Origin: Siphonodentalium dalli
Lineage: Eukaryota; Mollusca; Scaphopoda; Gadilida; Siphonodentaliidae
Length of the DNA: 64,000 bases
Direction: 5' to 3'
NCBI GenBank assembly: GCA_032622095.1
Contig: CP136066.1
Coordinates: 172,237,164 to 172,301,163 of the forward strand
This document shows positions 12,633 through 23,654 of this stretch, piece by piece. The notes below the pieces were generated by a model, which searched no databases, was not told the DNA's origin, and was given only the letters and a program-made list of their open reading frames with translations. The number at the start of each line of letters is the position of its first letter. Within the stretch, counting starts at the first letter, position 1. The translations under genes were made by a program, and so were the position numbers.

Positions 12633-14239
12633 AAGTAATTTCAGCCAAGAAAAGAAAACTTGTTCAAAAGAACGATGACGGTTTGGCTTTTAGTTGCCCA
12701 CCCCCACAATGCCCCAGAAGGGAAGGGAAAAGAAATGTATGACCAAAGGGTGGAGTGGACTGATAAGACGCCAGTCATCCCGTCTTCGGCCAAAGACCAG
12801 GATCTTCCCCAGCGGCAGATATAGCAGTAGTAGCAGAGTAGCAGTAGCAGTGATTCAGAAAGCAAAAAAAGATGGTGGGATCTTGGACATGGTTCGGAAA
12901 AGAAAAGTGCGAATTTACGACGCGGGAAGAAAACCAGGAAGAAATTGCAAAAGCTCACACCTCGACACACCTTTCAGATCATTGAAGATGTCGAATCTGA
13001 AGAAAGTTATATTCCATGTGGGCACTTGCCCCGCAGTTATATTGTAAAAGCTTCAAGTTGGCGGGCTGAATCAGAGGTAACTATTTAAATTGTCGAATCT
13101 GAAGAAAGTTATATTCCATGTGGGCACTTGCCCCGCAGTTTTATTGTAAAAGCTTCAAGTTGGCGGGCTGAATCAGAGGTAACTATTTAAATTGAATCGA
13201 ATTTCAAGTAAATGAACGCAAACGTCAACCAAAGACGACAGAGGAGAGATTCCTGCATATATATTGGATATGGGTGGACGACAACGAGGAAGAAATTGCA
13301 ACAACAGCTCACAGAGATACCTTGGAATGGGACGCCAGCAGCCATGCCACAACCTCCATGAGAGGTAACTCGATAGTGGGATCTGACTCCGCCGCCTGTA
13401 AATAGGCCAAATCACCTGCGGGTGAATTTGATTCGTCTGTGGACGAATTAAGAACTCAAAGCGGGATGGGACTCATAAGATACATAATTTGATTAAATAA
13501 AATTCAAAACCACTTTTATCAATACTAGCTATTGATTCACTTAGGATACATCAGTTGACTAAAGCAAATTAAAATCCACTGGAATGCACACTGTCGATTC
13601 ATATAATATACATACTTTGACTAATACAAATTCAAAACCGCTCGAGCCAACACTGTTGATTCACATAAGATACACCATTTTGTTTAAGAAAATCCACAAC
13701 TACTCGAATCAATACCCTTCACAAGATAGATAACGTAAGTAAAGCAAATTCAAATCAACACTGTTGAATAACTTAAGATACATAATTTGATTACAGCAAA
13801 TAAAAAAACACTCGAATCAATAAGATGTGTTCAATATAACGGAATAGTAAAGCACCCCTTGGTAATATAGTCATAAAGCGGTAACAACGAAGAGCGTCTG
13901 TAAGAAACATTTACAACCTGGAAATTTGCTGACTTTTGGCACGCTTTCTCGGAGTGCCCTTCATGACTGAAACTTCCTTGAATTTTGGAAAAACATGCGC
14001 CAATGCATTCTCTTATATATGCAAATTTCCCATATATAAGAGAATTCACTGGTATACAAGTATAATGCAGCACCAGTGCAGTTCTCGTCATGAAAGGGAT
14101 ATCGCACTGTAGCTACGCATGTCGTGTATTTATAGACTTAAACTTATACCTCTTCTGAAATAACGTATACACGATCCGGATGATCCACGTCAGTTTAAGC
14201 CTTCGTGTACCGCACTCGAACAGTACAATTGCCCCAATT
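12633..14239. repeat. Satellite array, unit 6, left part
   Basis: The unit begins normally but lacks one ~24-bp AGCAGT microrepeat near 12850. At 14239 it stops matching, in the middle of GCCCCAATT|GCCAC. The rest of the unit resumes at about 15471. The captured MITE is present at about 13957-14098. Confidence 0.95.
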
Positions 14240-15470
14240 TTGATTGCGATTTATCATCGTTTTATGGGTTGAGGAGAAAGGCCAAGCAGACGTCTAACAT
14301 CACGAGATAACCCCAGCACACATGAAACAACTAGGAATCTAATTTACTAACTTGCCTACATACACAACACATTTAGATATATGGGATCCCATCAAAGTCA
14401 ACACTCGGCATAGCAACAACCTCGTAAAAGTACATTGCATTCCATCATCAAATTATTGAGTAGTTTTTTTCCCCGGATAAATCTACAAATATCACAAGAT
14501 ACTCCTGCCAATCACGTCATATCACAGATAGCATCTCCACTACATACTGACATGATGTATATGCTAGATGCCATTCGCCGCTCTTCGATAGCTTATCTGA
14601 CAAACCAGACGAAATATTCCCAGCGTTGCGTGACAACTAGGGATAAAATCGCTGAACATATTGATCCCGGTCACGTAAGCCAAACCATATATACCACGTT
14701 CTCAAACGGCAAACTTCTCTAGTCATCTATCGTATATTGACGTGTCCATAATGCATCGACATGATTGGTTGCCAACAATCTCCCGGTATTGTTTATCGGG
14801 TCAAGGACAGGCGCGCCTTTTGAATTTAGTTGTATTCGGTCGATTTGTGGATACAACCACGTCAAATTAAAGACATATTATGTACTTGTTCAGGTGCGTG
14901 AAACTGATAGTTAGTATTCAGGCGCTATGACAACTGGAGGAATGTAACATTCTACTGACATCGCCGAAAATTTGAAGCAAATCGACGGTACCATTCCATA
15001 GAAAACATAGTCAGAACTACGCTCAGTTGTAAATATTTACTATTCAATTCGGGACGCATCTATCGGCGATAAACTAACGAAAACGATTTCGCCATCGAGA
15101 GTCACTGCATTTAATTAATATATAAGAATGACGGTGTGTGTTGTCAATTTGAATATACATGTACTATTTGTAAAACTTACTATACTTTGAACAAGATCAT
15201 TCTCCATTTATATTTTATCACCATACCGGAGTGTTTCACATCACTTTAAATACTATAAAAGATATGTTGTTGCAACACTCTTTCGATGCGACACTTAGCA
15301 TATACATAGAGCTCGTCAATCCCACGCAATGCATTGTCTTATCGGCTGTTCGTGCAGCTCATTTGCATACATTATATATGTCCCATTCAAACCGAATACG
15401 TCAGCCTGCGAAAGTATAGCTATAGCTACTGTTCTTCTGGATACAACGGTATGAATGCATAATTCGAGTC
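14240..15470. mobile_element. 1.23-kb foreign insertion splitting satellite unit 6
   Basis: This sequence is absent from the other five units. In the intact unit the bases either side are CCCCAATT and AAAATATTCG, separated by only GCCAC(A). Here those roughly five bases are lost and 1.23 kb is inserted. A dispersed GTGAAAC-ended element (14894-15244) lies within it. No clear terminal repeats or target duplication bound the whole segment, so it may be a compound insertion or a recombination product. A 95-residue frame at 14435-14722 resembles nothing I recognise. Confidence 0.75.
14894..15244 (+). mobile_element. GTGAAAC-ended dispersed element, copy 1
   Basis: About 351 bp, clearly homologous to 21553-21905. 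Shared blocks include CAACTGGAGGAATGTA, ACATTCTACTGACATCGCCGA, GATAAACTAACGAAA, ATATAAGAATGACGGT and ACCGGAGTGTTTCAC. Its start (GTGCGTGAAACT) and end (GTTTCACATCAC) form short imperfect inverted repeats. No coding capacity; superfamily unknown. Confidence 0.75.
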
Positions 15471-15654
15471 AAAAATATTCGTATTTACATACCTGCCCAA
15501 AATACAGACAGTATATATTACGTATATCAATACACTATATAGAGTTCAAAACTGATATTGACGATATGACCACGTCGACGTTTGGTTTTGAACAGAATTG
15601 TTCATCTGTAAACCAATATTACCGGCATTGCATGCTTTCAGTGCATGATGAACT
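15471..15654. repeat. Satellite array, unit 6, right remnant and array edge
   Basis: Matches the unit from AAAATATTCGTATTTACATACC through the sequence ending TGCATGATGAACT, then diverges completely at 15655. It has a small deletion near 15513. It carries extra substitutions compared with the inner units, as expected at an array edge that escapes homogenisation. Confidence 0.9.
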
Positions 15655-16440
15655 TGATCCGTGTCATGGTGCGTGGTTTTGTTCTTAGTTAAAGATTATG
15701 ATTTATACCAACAAAAAAAACGTTCGCATCTGTTTTCTTTATCGAGATTTATCTGAATACCCGGGTCTGGGTGGACCTAGGCAAACACGGTGGTCTCGAG
15801 TTTCATCTGGGTTTAACTGTCAAACGGCTGTAAATACCGAGTGGTTTCGTTGAACATGTTTGAAATGGAGCTGGGGAATTGGACAACTGTTGCGTGCAAC
15901 TTTTTTTCAAATGCAAAAATAATTCATATTTGGCAAAACTCATTTTCATTCGGCAAACAATGCAAATGGGTTCTCAATTGGACAATAAAGTAGATACTGT
16001 CCATGGAGAAAACAAACCAGATATGTCGCGAAAGCCCCGCGCCAGTTTCGAATTAGCGACTTCGGTCAAAGTTAGCACATTATTCCGATAAGAGACCTCA
16101 GAAGGTCAAAGTGAAAATATAAAACATGGAATTGACCGTAATGCGTAAGTTGGGACAGTTACGTCCTGGAAGAGCTGGAGAACATGGTCGGGTCCGTATT
16201 ATAATGGGTATTTCCTATTCAATGAGGTCATTTAACAAATCCTCGCCAAATTTTTTAAAGAAGCCATTTTAAATGTCATGGACGTCAGAGTAGAACACGT
16301 GATAGCCAAAATGCCTAAAAGTAGCAGTCATAGCAACCATACCTTTCACATATTAGAACGTAGTGGAAATATTGATTTCAGATCCTAATACTACACACTC
16401 TAGGCGGAATTGATTAAACCAACATGATACAAAATGCAAA
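15655..16440. other. Non-repetitive flank with no recognisable gene
   Basis: Sequence just outside the satellite. The longest frame (15879-16091, 70 codons) has no recognisable motif. I see no promoter, RNA gene or terminal repeats. Confidence 0.5.
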
Positions 16441-16700
16441 TTCACTAAATATGTTGCACATATTCAGTGTGGCGAGAAAGAGTCAATAACTCTAAAATAG
16501 AAAACATAATAAATTTCTATGTCGAAAAATGGCAATAACTCAGCCAAAGTGACTCCAACTGAACTCAAAATCTATGTGCCAAGTTAAAACAAAATGACCA
16601 GAAAATGGCAATACAGACTAGATCAAAAGTGACGGACGGACGAGGGTCGTTACTATAGTCCTCCGATGGAATGTCGGGGGACAATAACCAGTGGGCAAAC
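16441..16700 (-). repeat. Probable dispersed repeat end (ACGGACGGACGA type)
   Basis: This segment has the repetitive wording common in invertebrate dispersed repeats: AAAATGACCAGAAAATGGCA, GTGACGGACGGACGAGGG and GATGGAATGTCGGGGGACAAT. There is only one copy in the window, so the call rests on general familiarity with such repeats and is weak. Confidence 0.3.
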
Positions 16701-16839
16701 TCTTTCGGAAGTTTACAAAATGTGTAACTGTCAAATAAACTGTCGCAAACATCCATATAGAAGTCAGTTACAGACTTGAAAATACTGTCACCATTCAGTT
16801 TCGGAACAACCAAGAGAACGGGAATGAAGACCGTAGTAG

Positions 16840-17148
16840 CTGTTGCGCCTTGTGGCGAAACCACCAGTCGAGCAGGATTATGGAGTCGACGACCATCTAT
16901 TAGTTGCTACAGTGTGGAAGAGATATATTCACGGACAGAACATGGTACTTGGCAAGCTCTGTAACATACAATACCAGGGCTGTGAGGTAATTGAAATAAA
17001 GCCATTTGCAGAAAAAAGACAAGAATGTTCGGTGAGTGAGCCTGATATTGAAAAAATTTTTCCCGAACTTACATGGCCAATACAGAATCGGGCGACACCG
17101 ACCTACACCGCACCGGTATATAATGCCAGCATGTTCTCCTGCAAATAA
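16840..17148 (+). pseudogene. Unrecognised coding-like fragment
   Basis: An open frame of about 103 codons runs from just after the stop codon at 16837 to a TAA at 17146. It reads LVAKPPVEQDYGVDDHLLVA at the start and ends NRATPTYTAPVYNASMFSCK. The composition is protein-like: mixed charged and hydrophobic residues, with no low-complexity runs. There is no ATG near the start, so if it is real it is the 3' part of a broken gene or mobile-element gene. I recognise no domain. A minus-strand frame at 16565-16864 overlaps its 5' end by about 25 bp and also looks moderately protein-like, so strand and reality are both uncertain. Confidence 0.25.
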
Positions 17149-18601
17149 GCTCATATTAAACTTATGTCAAAGACACAAATATGCCCATATCGGCATTATT
17201 TCGATCTGAATTTCCTTCTATATTTGGTCCGTACAATAAAACGGAATAACGGGTATCAGTCAAATAATTATGGGCTTATCTCAAAAGCAAATAGATCCAA
17301 TATGAACCGATGTAAAAGTCCAATATGAACCTATTTTCACGAGGATGACGCGGCATGTAGGGTCATTATATTGTGAGAAAGAACAGCATCTTAAGTTATG
17401 AATGCTTACATACTGTTTCGAAATACCAGGGTTATCACTTTTGAATGTTTTATGATTTCATTTTCGTTGTTTATTACATATTTAATCAGGGTTCACACAT
17501 TCATATTCGTCTCGCCTAAGTTTAGTGTCTTGCATGGCGTGCATTTATGTGTAATATCAGTAAATTTGTTCATCAAAGTATAGCATTAAAATAGGTATTA
17601 TGTATAATTATTTCGAGTGATATATTGTATTGGAGATCTCGGCTCATTCGGTCGATTTTATTGTATTGCGTATGACGTTATGATTAATTTTATGCTGGTT
17701 GGTTGGTGTCTATATTATCTTCTAAGCAGAAATAAGGTCACGTATTGCTGTTGGTACACAGATGTGCTTTATCCATTGGAAACAGTTCACTTGTGCAGTG
17801 TGTGTGTGGGACGTCTTCGATAGCTGTAGATACAATAATGGAAACAGAATGCAAAATTCACATTAAATAGGAATGTCACGTTGATTCATGAATTTGACTG
17901 TATCAGATATCATAGTTCTTCTATGTTCTCAGAAAATTACATTCCCAAGTAGGTGTTTCAAGTCTAGATAAGAAGTCAGGAACTCATCCGAAGTGACACA
18001 GAATGTTAGATATCATGCAGATACATCCAAATTTAACTATTCTTGGAAAGATCAGATCGGCAGGTGACCCTTAAATCAAGACGACAAGCTTTGCGAATAC
18101 TCAGAGAATGCTATTAAACCCATGAACAAAACTTCTGCATAGGTCATCAGAACACACACCCTTTATTGATTATTAAGGGGGATGATTACATGAAGGTGTG
18201 TCTCTATAAGATGTTCAACCACTTCAGGAGGAAAGATGTACCCATCAGGCTTTCATCACATACAACAAGATCTATATAAAGATACCAAACAAAGAATCTT
18301 ATCAATCGGAGAAAAGCTACTGTCCACCCCACAGGCCCCTGGAGGAATATACCAGATAGACCAATATAAACAGTGACAAGGTTCACAAGTCCGATTTTGG
18401 GGAAAACACACCATCTATCATATTCCTCATAGATTCTCCAAATCTTTCTTCTGTCACAATATATTTCATCGTTTCTTATTGGCCATGAAATTTACTTTCT
18501 TTTGATGTATAATTCGATATCAAACGAAGGAAAGTTGAAATATCGTATCGAAAACTAACAAAACCTAGCGACGAAAAGCGGTCGTCAGTTTCCATTTCCG
18601 G
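17149..18601. other. Gene-poor stretch
   Basis: AT-rich sequence with only short frames (60-68 codons) that look accidental. I see no terminal repeats, RNA gene or promoter signature. Confidence 0.5.
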
Positions 18602-19103
18602 TTAAAGGTACGGTTGGCCTTGGCGGTGGGTATCCTGTGAAAATATTTCCACCCATCAAAAACCGCCACAAACAGATAGAACATCAAAATTTAGACAGAC
18701 TTTGTCCGTATACAAATAAGAAATATCGCATAAACAGTATGTTATTGTCATTTGTTTGACCATTGTTATGTAAATAAAAGCATAAAAAGTTACTTTTCTG
18801 GTGTTTGTTTATATTATGATGGTAAACATAAAGAGCGTTCTTTGTTGCTGAATTCCTGATATGGAAGTAATAAAGAGCGTTTATATCATTTGTGTGTGAT
18901 TAGCCAGTGACACTGTGTTGTCTTCTGTAACATAAGCAGGCTCTTGCTTATGTAAAATATAGTAAGTCTTTGTGATAGCATGCTGTTTACGCGATGGTAA
19001 TGGTATATATGAACGAAACTGTATGCCTTTTAATGTTTGTCTGTTTGTGGTGTTTGGAACAAATATGAATATTTTCGACAACTAAGGCCAACCGTGCCTT
19101 TAA
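18602..19103 (+). mobile_element. TTAA-ended MITE, TTAAAGGYACGG family, copy 1
   Basis: The left end is TTAAAGGTACGGTTGGCCTT and the right end is its inverse (AAGGCCAACCGTGCCTTTAA), giving about 20-bp terminal repeats that include the TTAA. The 502-bp interior has no coding capacity. It contains the paired motif AAGAGCGTT ... CCTGATATGG ... AAAGAGCGTTTAT at 18828-18880, which also occurs in a different TTAA family. TTAA target duplication is the mark of piggyBac-type transposition (established knowledge); assignment to that superfamily is inference. Confidence 0.8.
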
Positions 19104-19571
19104 GTAGTGATTATACACGGATACAATTCTTCAATTATTACGATCACAATTGCCGAACTTGCGAATTCCCCCAACGATATGTCGACTTCGCTTAAATTTA
19201 CTTCGTCATGTTATATATCAAACGAAAGAAAATTGAATGCCCTATAACACAAACTGGGGCATATTTTGGCTAAGTTGACAATATATTTGAATTATTAAAA
19301 AATATTTCGGCGGACAGGGAGACTGACGTTTTACTCCCAAATTCCCAGTAGATATTGCATGATTTCGGTACGATGTCTCGAATTCCCTTAGTTTGAGATT
19401 ATGGTATTATACATCATCAGAAAGGACATTTCATGGCAAATAAGGCACACTAAAACATATTGTGAATTATTTGAACGATGTTGAGAATATATGCCACTGG
19501 TATAGTATATATCTGGATATCTGGTATTTTTCCCTCAGGAGCCTGTGGTCCACCCAGCTTAAGATCCGTCG

Positions 19572-20699
19572 TTGGAAAATATTTTAACAAGAGATGGAGA
19601 CCTGCGTCCGGTGCATTACCCCTTGTCACATTGGAATAATTACGAGTTACTATACAAACACTTCGAATCGAAAACTGTAGCAAATACAAAGTCATCCGCA
19701 CAATTTGAGGGTCTCCGAAGACGTCCTCGATCACCTGAATTCTTGATGGATTTAGCATCTATGTATGGCCTATTGTTCGAACTATCGGAGCTATCTGAAC
19801 TACCACAAAGGCGGGACATGGACATAGTTAAGGCGGACAAATGTGTGCGACGCACGATACGAGCAACTGAGTTACTCAAAACTAAAACTGGAACGAAGCG
19901 ATGACAACATCTGACTCTATAAAGAATGGTTACTATGCGAGCATAAATCTAGTTTCAAACGCCAAGTTAGTCAGAACTGATCAGGAAAAGTTGATTTGAT
20001 CAGCTCGATAGTGCACTGAAAGATAGATTATTCGCTACAACTGGGCAGCGATATGTCACTGAGTATGATAATCTTCTTGGTGAAATCAAGATGTTGCACC
20101 CGAAATACTGGCCGATTGATATTGAAGACGGATTTGGAGTGGACGAGGTCAGATATATATGCAGCCGTTTTCGTTTAGCCAGTAGTTCTGTCGTCGAAGC
20201 GTGCAAACCATTCGTAGAAAATACTGAGAGCAAGTAGAGTAATGCTCTAATTAATCGACTTCTTAACAACAGCAAAATTATGGGTAACTTGCCGAGAGCT
20301 TTCCGATAATGGCAACAAGCCATATTTCCGACTAAATACTGAAAAGTTACCCATAATTCTGCTGTGGTTAAGAAGTCGATTAATTAGAGCATTGCTGTAC
20401 CTGGAGATCTTCCGCCTTTGCTGAAATGCGTCCCTTATCGTAAGCTGAATGTGAGAGAAGATTTCAGCCAAATAAACTTGACATGTACTATTTTGAGGAA
20501 TCGCCTGCTCAACGAGAATGTTTCTGGGTTAATGTTCCTCAAGTTGAATGGGCCACCGATCGAAAATTGGAGTCCACAATAATACGCAATAACATGGTTC
20601 AGGAAACAACAATCTGCTGACGACACTCACGCGAAGAAGCGAAAAGCTGATACCGATGATGAAACTATCAAGAAGCGTCCATTCTGGAAGTCAATATGA
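19572..20699 (+). pseudogene. hAT-derived KIAA1586-like transposase pseudogene, C-terminal part
   Basis: Three collinear blocks give the C-terminal half of a KIAA1586-type, hAT-related protein. Block 1 (19572-19904) includes HWNNYELLYKHF, then SPEFLMDLASMYGLLFELSE and LPQRRDMDIVKADKCVRRTI, which is the typical 'elsel-LQkRdm' helix region of these proteins. Block 2 (about 19994-20231, another frame) includes LHPKYWPIDI followed by FGVDEVRYICSRFR. Block 3 (20402-20699) includes REDFSQINL and LMFLKLNGPP, corresponding to the hAT C-terminal dimerisation region. Frameshifts separate the blocks, there is an in-frame TAA at 20580, and a MITE is inserted at 20235-20399. The catalytic N-terminal half is missing. 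Family recognition is from memory of conserved wording; the pseudogene state is seen directly. Confidence 0.75.
20235..20399 (+). mobile_element. TA-flanked hairpin MITE inside the transposase pseudogene
   Basis: A 165-bp element including a TA on each side. The arms GAGTAATGCTCTAATTAATCG and its inverse ATTAATTAGAGCATTGCTG extend inward through GACTTCTTAAC and ATTATGGGTAACTT, so most of it folds on itself. It splits the pseudogene between two collinear protein blocks. Related copies lie at 32602-32718, 58375-58514 and 60078-60202. TA duplication points to Tc1/mariner mobilisation (inference). Confidence 0.85.
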
Positions 20700-20793
20700 C
20701 TTAACTGTTACTGTGACTAATGTGGTCTCCATCATTATCAAACATTAGCTTCTACGGCAATTAAAATTAAATGGCTCTTGTTAAATCCTAACG

Positions 20794-21238
20794 TTAAAGC
20801 CATATGGCGGTTTGCGCTCCAAAATACACATAATAGTATTCGCTTTTGAATTTTTCCCGATATCGAAATAGGTCGATAAATATCGGAATTACCTTTCTAC
20901 GAAAATTATGTAACCCAAAAAGATGCATTGATGTAATGATAAATACAACTGTGAATACGGTGTTTGGTTTCCAAACACAAAACAGCCATTTGTGCGACAC
21001 GGAACAGAAAAGAGCGTTCCGTTGTAGTTTATTCCTGAAATGGTAGCAATAAAGAGCGTTTATCTGACTTCTGGCGAAAAGTTGAAAACGGCTGAAAAAT
21101 GGCTGTGACTTTGGCAAATATTTTTCATAGCATGTGAAACCGGTATATCAACAGTTCGTTTATTTATCGAACTCGTATCCGTCGCTCTAAATTACGTAGA
21201 ACAAAATTTGGAGGTTTGAATGAGCCATGTCCGTTTAA
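20794..21238 (+). mobile_element. TTAA-ended MITE, ACATGGC family, copy 1
   Basis: About 445 bp from TTAAAGCCATATGGC to GAGCCATGTCCGTTTAA, with short imperfect inverted ends (TTAAA-NNN-ACATGGC type). The interior is shared with 23211-23650, 44055-44441 and 59339-59779. It includes the core AAGAGCGTTCCG ... TTCCTGAAATGG ... AATAAAGAGCGTTTATCTG. Non-coding. This intact copy supplies the empty-site reference for the 20-kb insertion at 23651. Confidence 0.8.
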
Positions 21239-21552
21239 TTTTAAAGATTTCTTGAGTTGGTTTGAAATTAGAATGGACCGTCCTCTGATCGATTACACAA
21301 TGTGGACGTATTCGTATTCTATTATAATTCCAAACCAACTATAGAAGTGTTGCGGTACCCTTAAAGTTCTGCTTACAATGTCACACATGTTCGGAGAAGT
21401 AACCAGAGGGCCTCGTTTGTACTCAAAATTTTCCCGGGTAGGACCTCCCTGACCACCCCACCGACAAGGGGACACCCCCCCTCGTGCCCCACCCCCAGCG
21501 ACGCGTTCCGCGTCGGTCATAGCTTCGTCTACCAGCGTATGGACATTCTCGA

Positions 21553-21905
21553 GTGCGTGAAACTGATCAGTTAGTAATCAGGAGCTATGCCAACTGGAGG
21601 AATGTAGCATTCTACTGACATCGCCGAAAATTTCAAGCAAATCGACCGTACCACTCTGGGGACATAGAAAACATCGTCCGAACTACGCTAGCTCACTTGT
21701 AAATATTTACTTCTCGATTCGGGACGCAACTATTGGTGATAAACTAACGAAACCGATTTCGTCACCAAGAGTCATTGCAATTAATTGATATATAAGAATG
21801 ACGGTATGTGTTGTCAATTTGGATATGATAATTGTAAATATAACTACTTTGAGCAAGATATTCTCCTTCACTATTTGATCACCCTACCGGAGTGTTTCAC
21901 GTCAC
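21553..21905 (+). mobile_element. GTGAAAC-ended dispersed element, copy 2
   Basis: Homologous along its length to 14894-15244, in the same orientation, with moderate divergence. It begins GTGCGTGAAACT and ends GTTTCACGTCAC. A lone end fragment (GAGTGTTTCACATAACTTTAAA) occurs near 51159. No coding capacity. Confidence 0.75.
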
Positions 21906-22344
21906 CGTGCACTTTAAGTCTGACTGCGTTTAGTGCGTTTCGGTTCTAACCGTGAACTTTGCGTATTCGGTGGTATACATGATATCGATCCGCGTCTTAG
22001 AAGGCCTCTTAATTACCACGCTGAAATTTACATGGGTGCACAATACATTATGCCTACGCATAAAACTAGAGTGGTGACTACTCGGATTCTCCACCAATTA
22101 TCACTGTGTGGAACGGCGCCCATATGGTATGTGCGTCGCTCTTCTGTGCCGTTTTAGTACAGTAATAAAAAAACTGGCAGTTGAATACGATAGTCAGTTC
22201 TAACATGGAGCAATAAAGAGCGTCGCATTTTACTTCATTCCTGATATGGTAAAAATAATGTTTATCGCTATAACTATAATGTTGTTTTCAATGCGGAAAT
22301 TGAAAAAAAAATCCGGCAAATTTCAATTATCTGGAAGGTTTGTT
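21906..22344. other. Spacer with a fragment of the AAAGAGCGT core
   Basis: Only a partial copy of the TTAA-family core is recognisable (AATAAAGAGCGTCGCATTTTA ... CCTGATATGGTAA, about 22211-22252). The 74-codon and 117-codon frames here show no protein features I trust. Confidence 0.5.
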
Positions 22345-22872
22345 CAGAGTATATCTAGATCATGCCATGAATCTCTATTCTGGCCGACGTCCGTAGATAT
22401 CATATTCCACCAGTACAAAACCTGGGAACGTTTTGATAGGGAATATTATAAATTTGAAAAAATAACGCGGGGAATATATTTCTTTGTTATTACCTGTTTC
22501 TTAATAATGTACTTCACTGCAGGTGGAGGACCCAACTCGAAATTGCACGATTTAAGTGACTTTGCGGGCAATTTTGCTTTGCGTCGCATACAATTGTGAA
22601 ATTTCTCCTGGGTAATTAATTCCATGTTTACTACGGTGTCGGCTCACAACAGTCACAAAAAAGCATGCAATCTAGAGCTGGGCCCGAAATGTGAAGTATA
22701 ATGTTGAGATAGAAGTATTATCAAAGAAATATATTCCCTTGTTTGTCCAATGTTATAAAGTTACATGTCTGAACTGGTCAGAACATCAAAACGTTCCAAA
22801 GTTTTGTACTGGTGGAGTATGATATATACGGGCGTTAGCCATAGTAGATATTCATGGCATGATCGAGAGTAT
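22345..22872. repeat. Inverted pair of a ~150-bp dispersed repeat
   Basis: Positions 22345-22495 and the reverse complement of 22718-22872 share ATCATGCCATGAAT, CACCAGTACAAAAC, GAACGTTTTGAT and GGAATATATTTCTTTG. A third copy lies at about 34345-34475 in minus orientation. About 220 bp of unrelated sequence separates the two arms, so this may be one element with long inverted arms or two facing copies. Confidence 0.65.
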
Positions 22873-23210
22873 ATCCCGTGTGTATATTGATATGTGGTAT
22901 GTTTATCGACATATCTTACCCATACTTCCAAACTACGTATACAGACTGTTCTCGTTAAAATACGCATATATCAGGCTTAATTTAATGAGCGAAATAAGCT
23001 CATATTGGCATTATTTAACCTCAATATACGCATATATATGGACCTAAAATGCGGCTATTAAATCAATCCACTACATGGGGATATTTCCATACGAAATACG
23101 CCCAGATTGGCATGATTTATTCTACCTTTTTCATCGACATGACTTACCAGATACATCCTCCTTAGAATGTGTTTCCACTGCGGCTCGCGCCGTTCAATGG
23201 AATACCGGGT

Positions 23211-23650
23211 GTAAAGCCACATGGCGCTTTGTGCTCCAAAATACGAATAATATTGTTAGCTTTTGAATTTGTCCCGGTACCAAAATAGGTAGATAAATAT
23301 CGTAACTACCTTTCTACGAGCATTCTGTAACACAAAGAGACGCATTGAAGTAATGAAAAATGTAACTATGAACAAGGTGTTTGGGTCCCAAACAAAAAAC
23401 AGCCATTTGCACGACATTGAACAGAAAAGAGCGTTCCGTGTTATTCAATTCCTGATATGTTAGCATTAAAGAGCGTTTGTCTGACTTGGGTCGAAAAATT
23501 GAAAACGGCTGGAAAATAGCTGTTACTTTGGCAAGTGTTTGTCAAAGCATATGAAGCCGACATATCAATATTTCGGGTATTTATCGACCTATATATCGTA
23601 TCCGTCCTTCCAAATTACGTAGACAAAATTTTGAGTTCCAAAAGAGCCAT
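23211..23650 (+). mobile_element. TTAA-ended MITE, ACATGGC family, copy 2 (interrupted)
   Basis: Same family and orientation as 20794-21238. It runs to GAGCCAT at 23650 and then breaks off. Its missing tail, (AT)GTCCGTTTAA, is found at 43759-43770, on the far side of the 20-kb insertion. Confidence 0.85.
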
Positions 23651-23654
23651 CCCA

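Noticed and set aside
143-12970. Repeated 63-101-residue open frames in every satellite unit (for example 143-361 minus, 241-438 plus, 564-806 minus, 1224-1484 minus)
   Set aside because: They overlap on both strands, run through AGCAGT microrepeats, a MITE and rRNA pieces, and are preserved only because the units are homogenised.
16565-16864. 99-codon minus-strand frame
   Set aside because: Its downstream half lies in a probable dispersed repeat (ACGGACGGACGA type), and no domain is recognisable.
22246-22599. 117-codon plus-strand frame
   Set aside because: It spans one arm of an inverted dispersed repeat that also occurs at 34345 without an equivalent frame.
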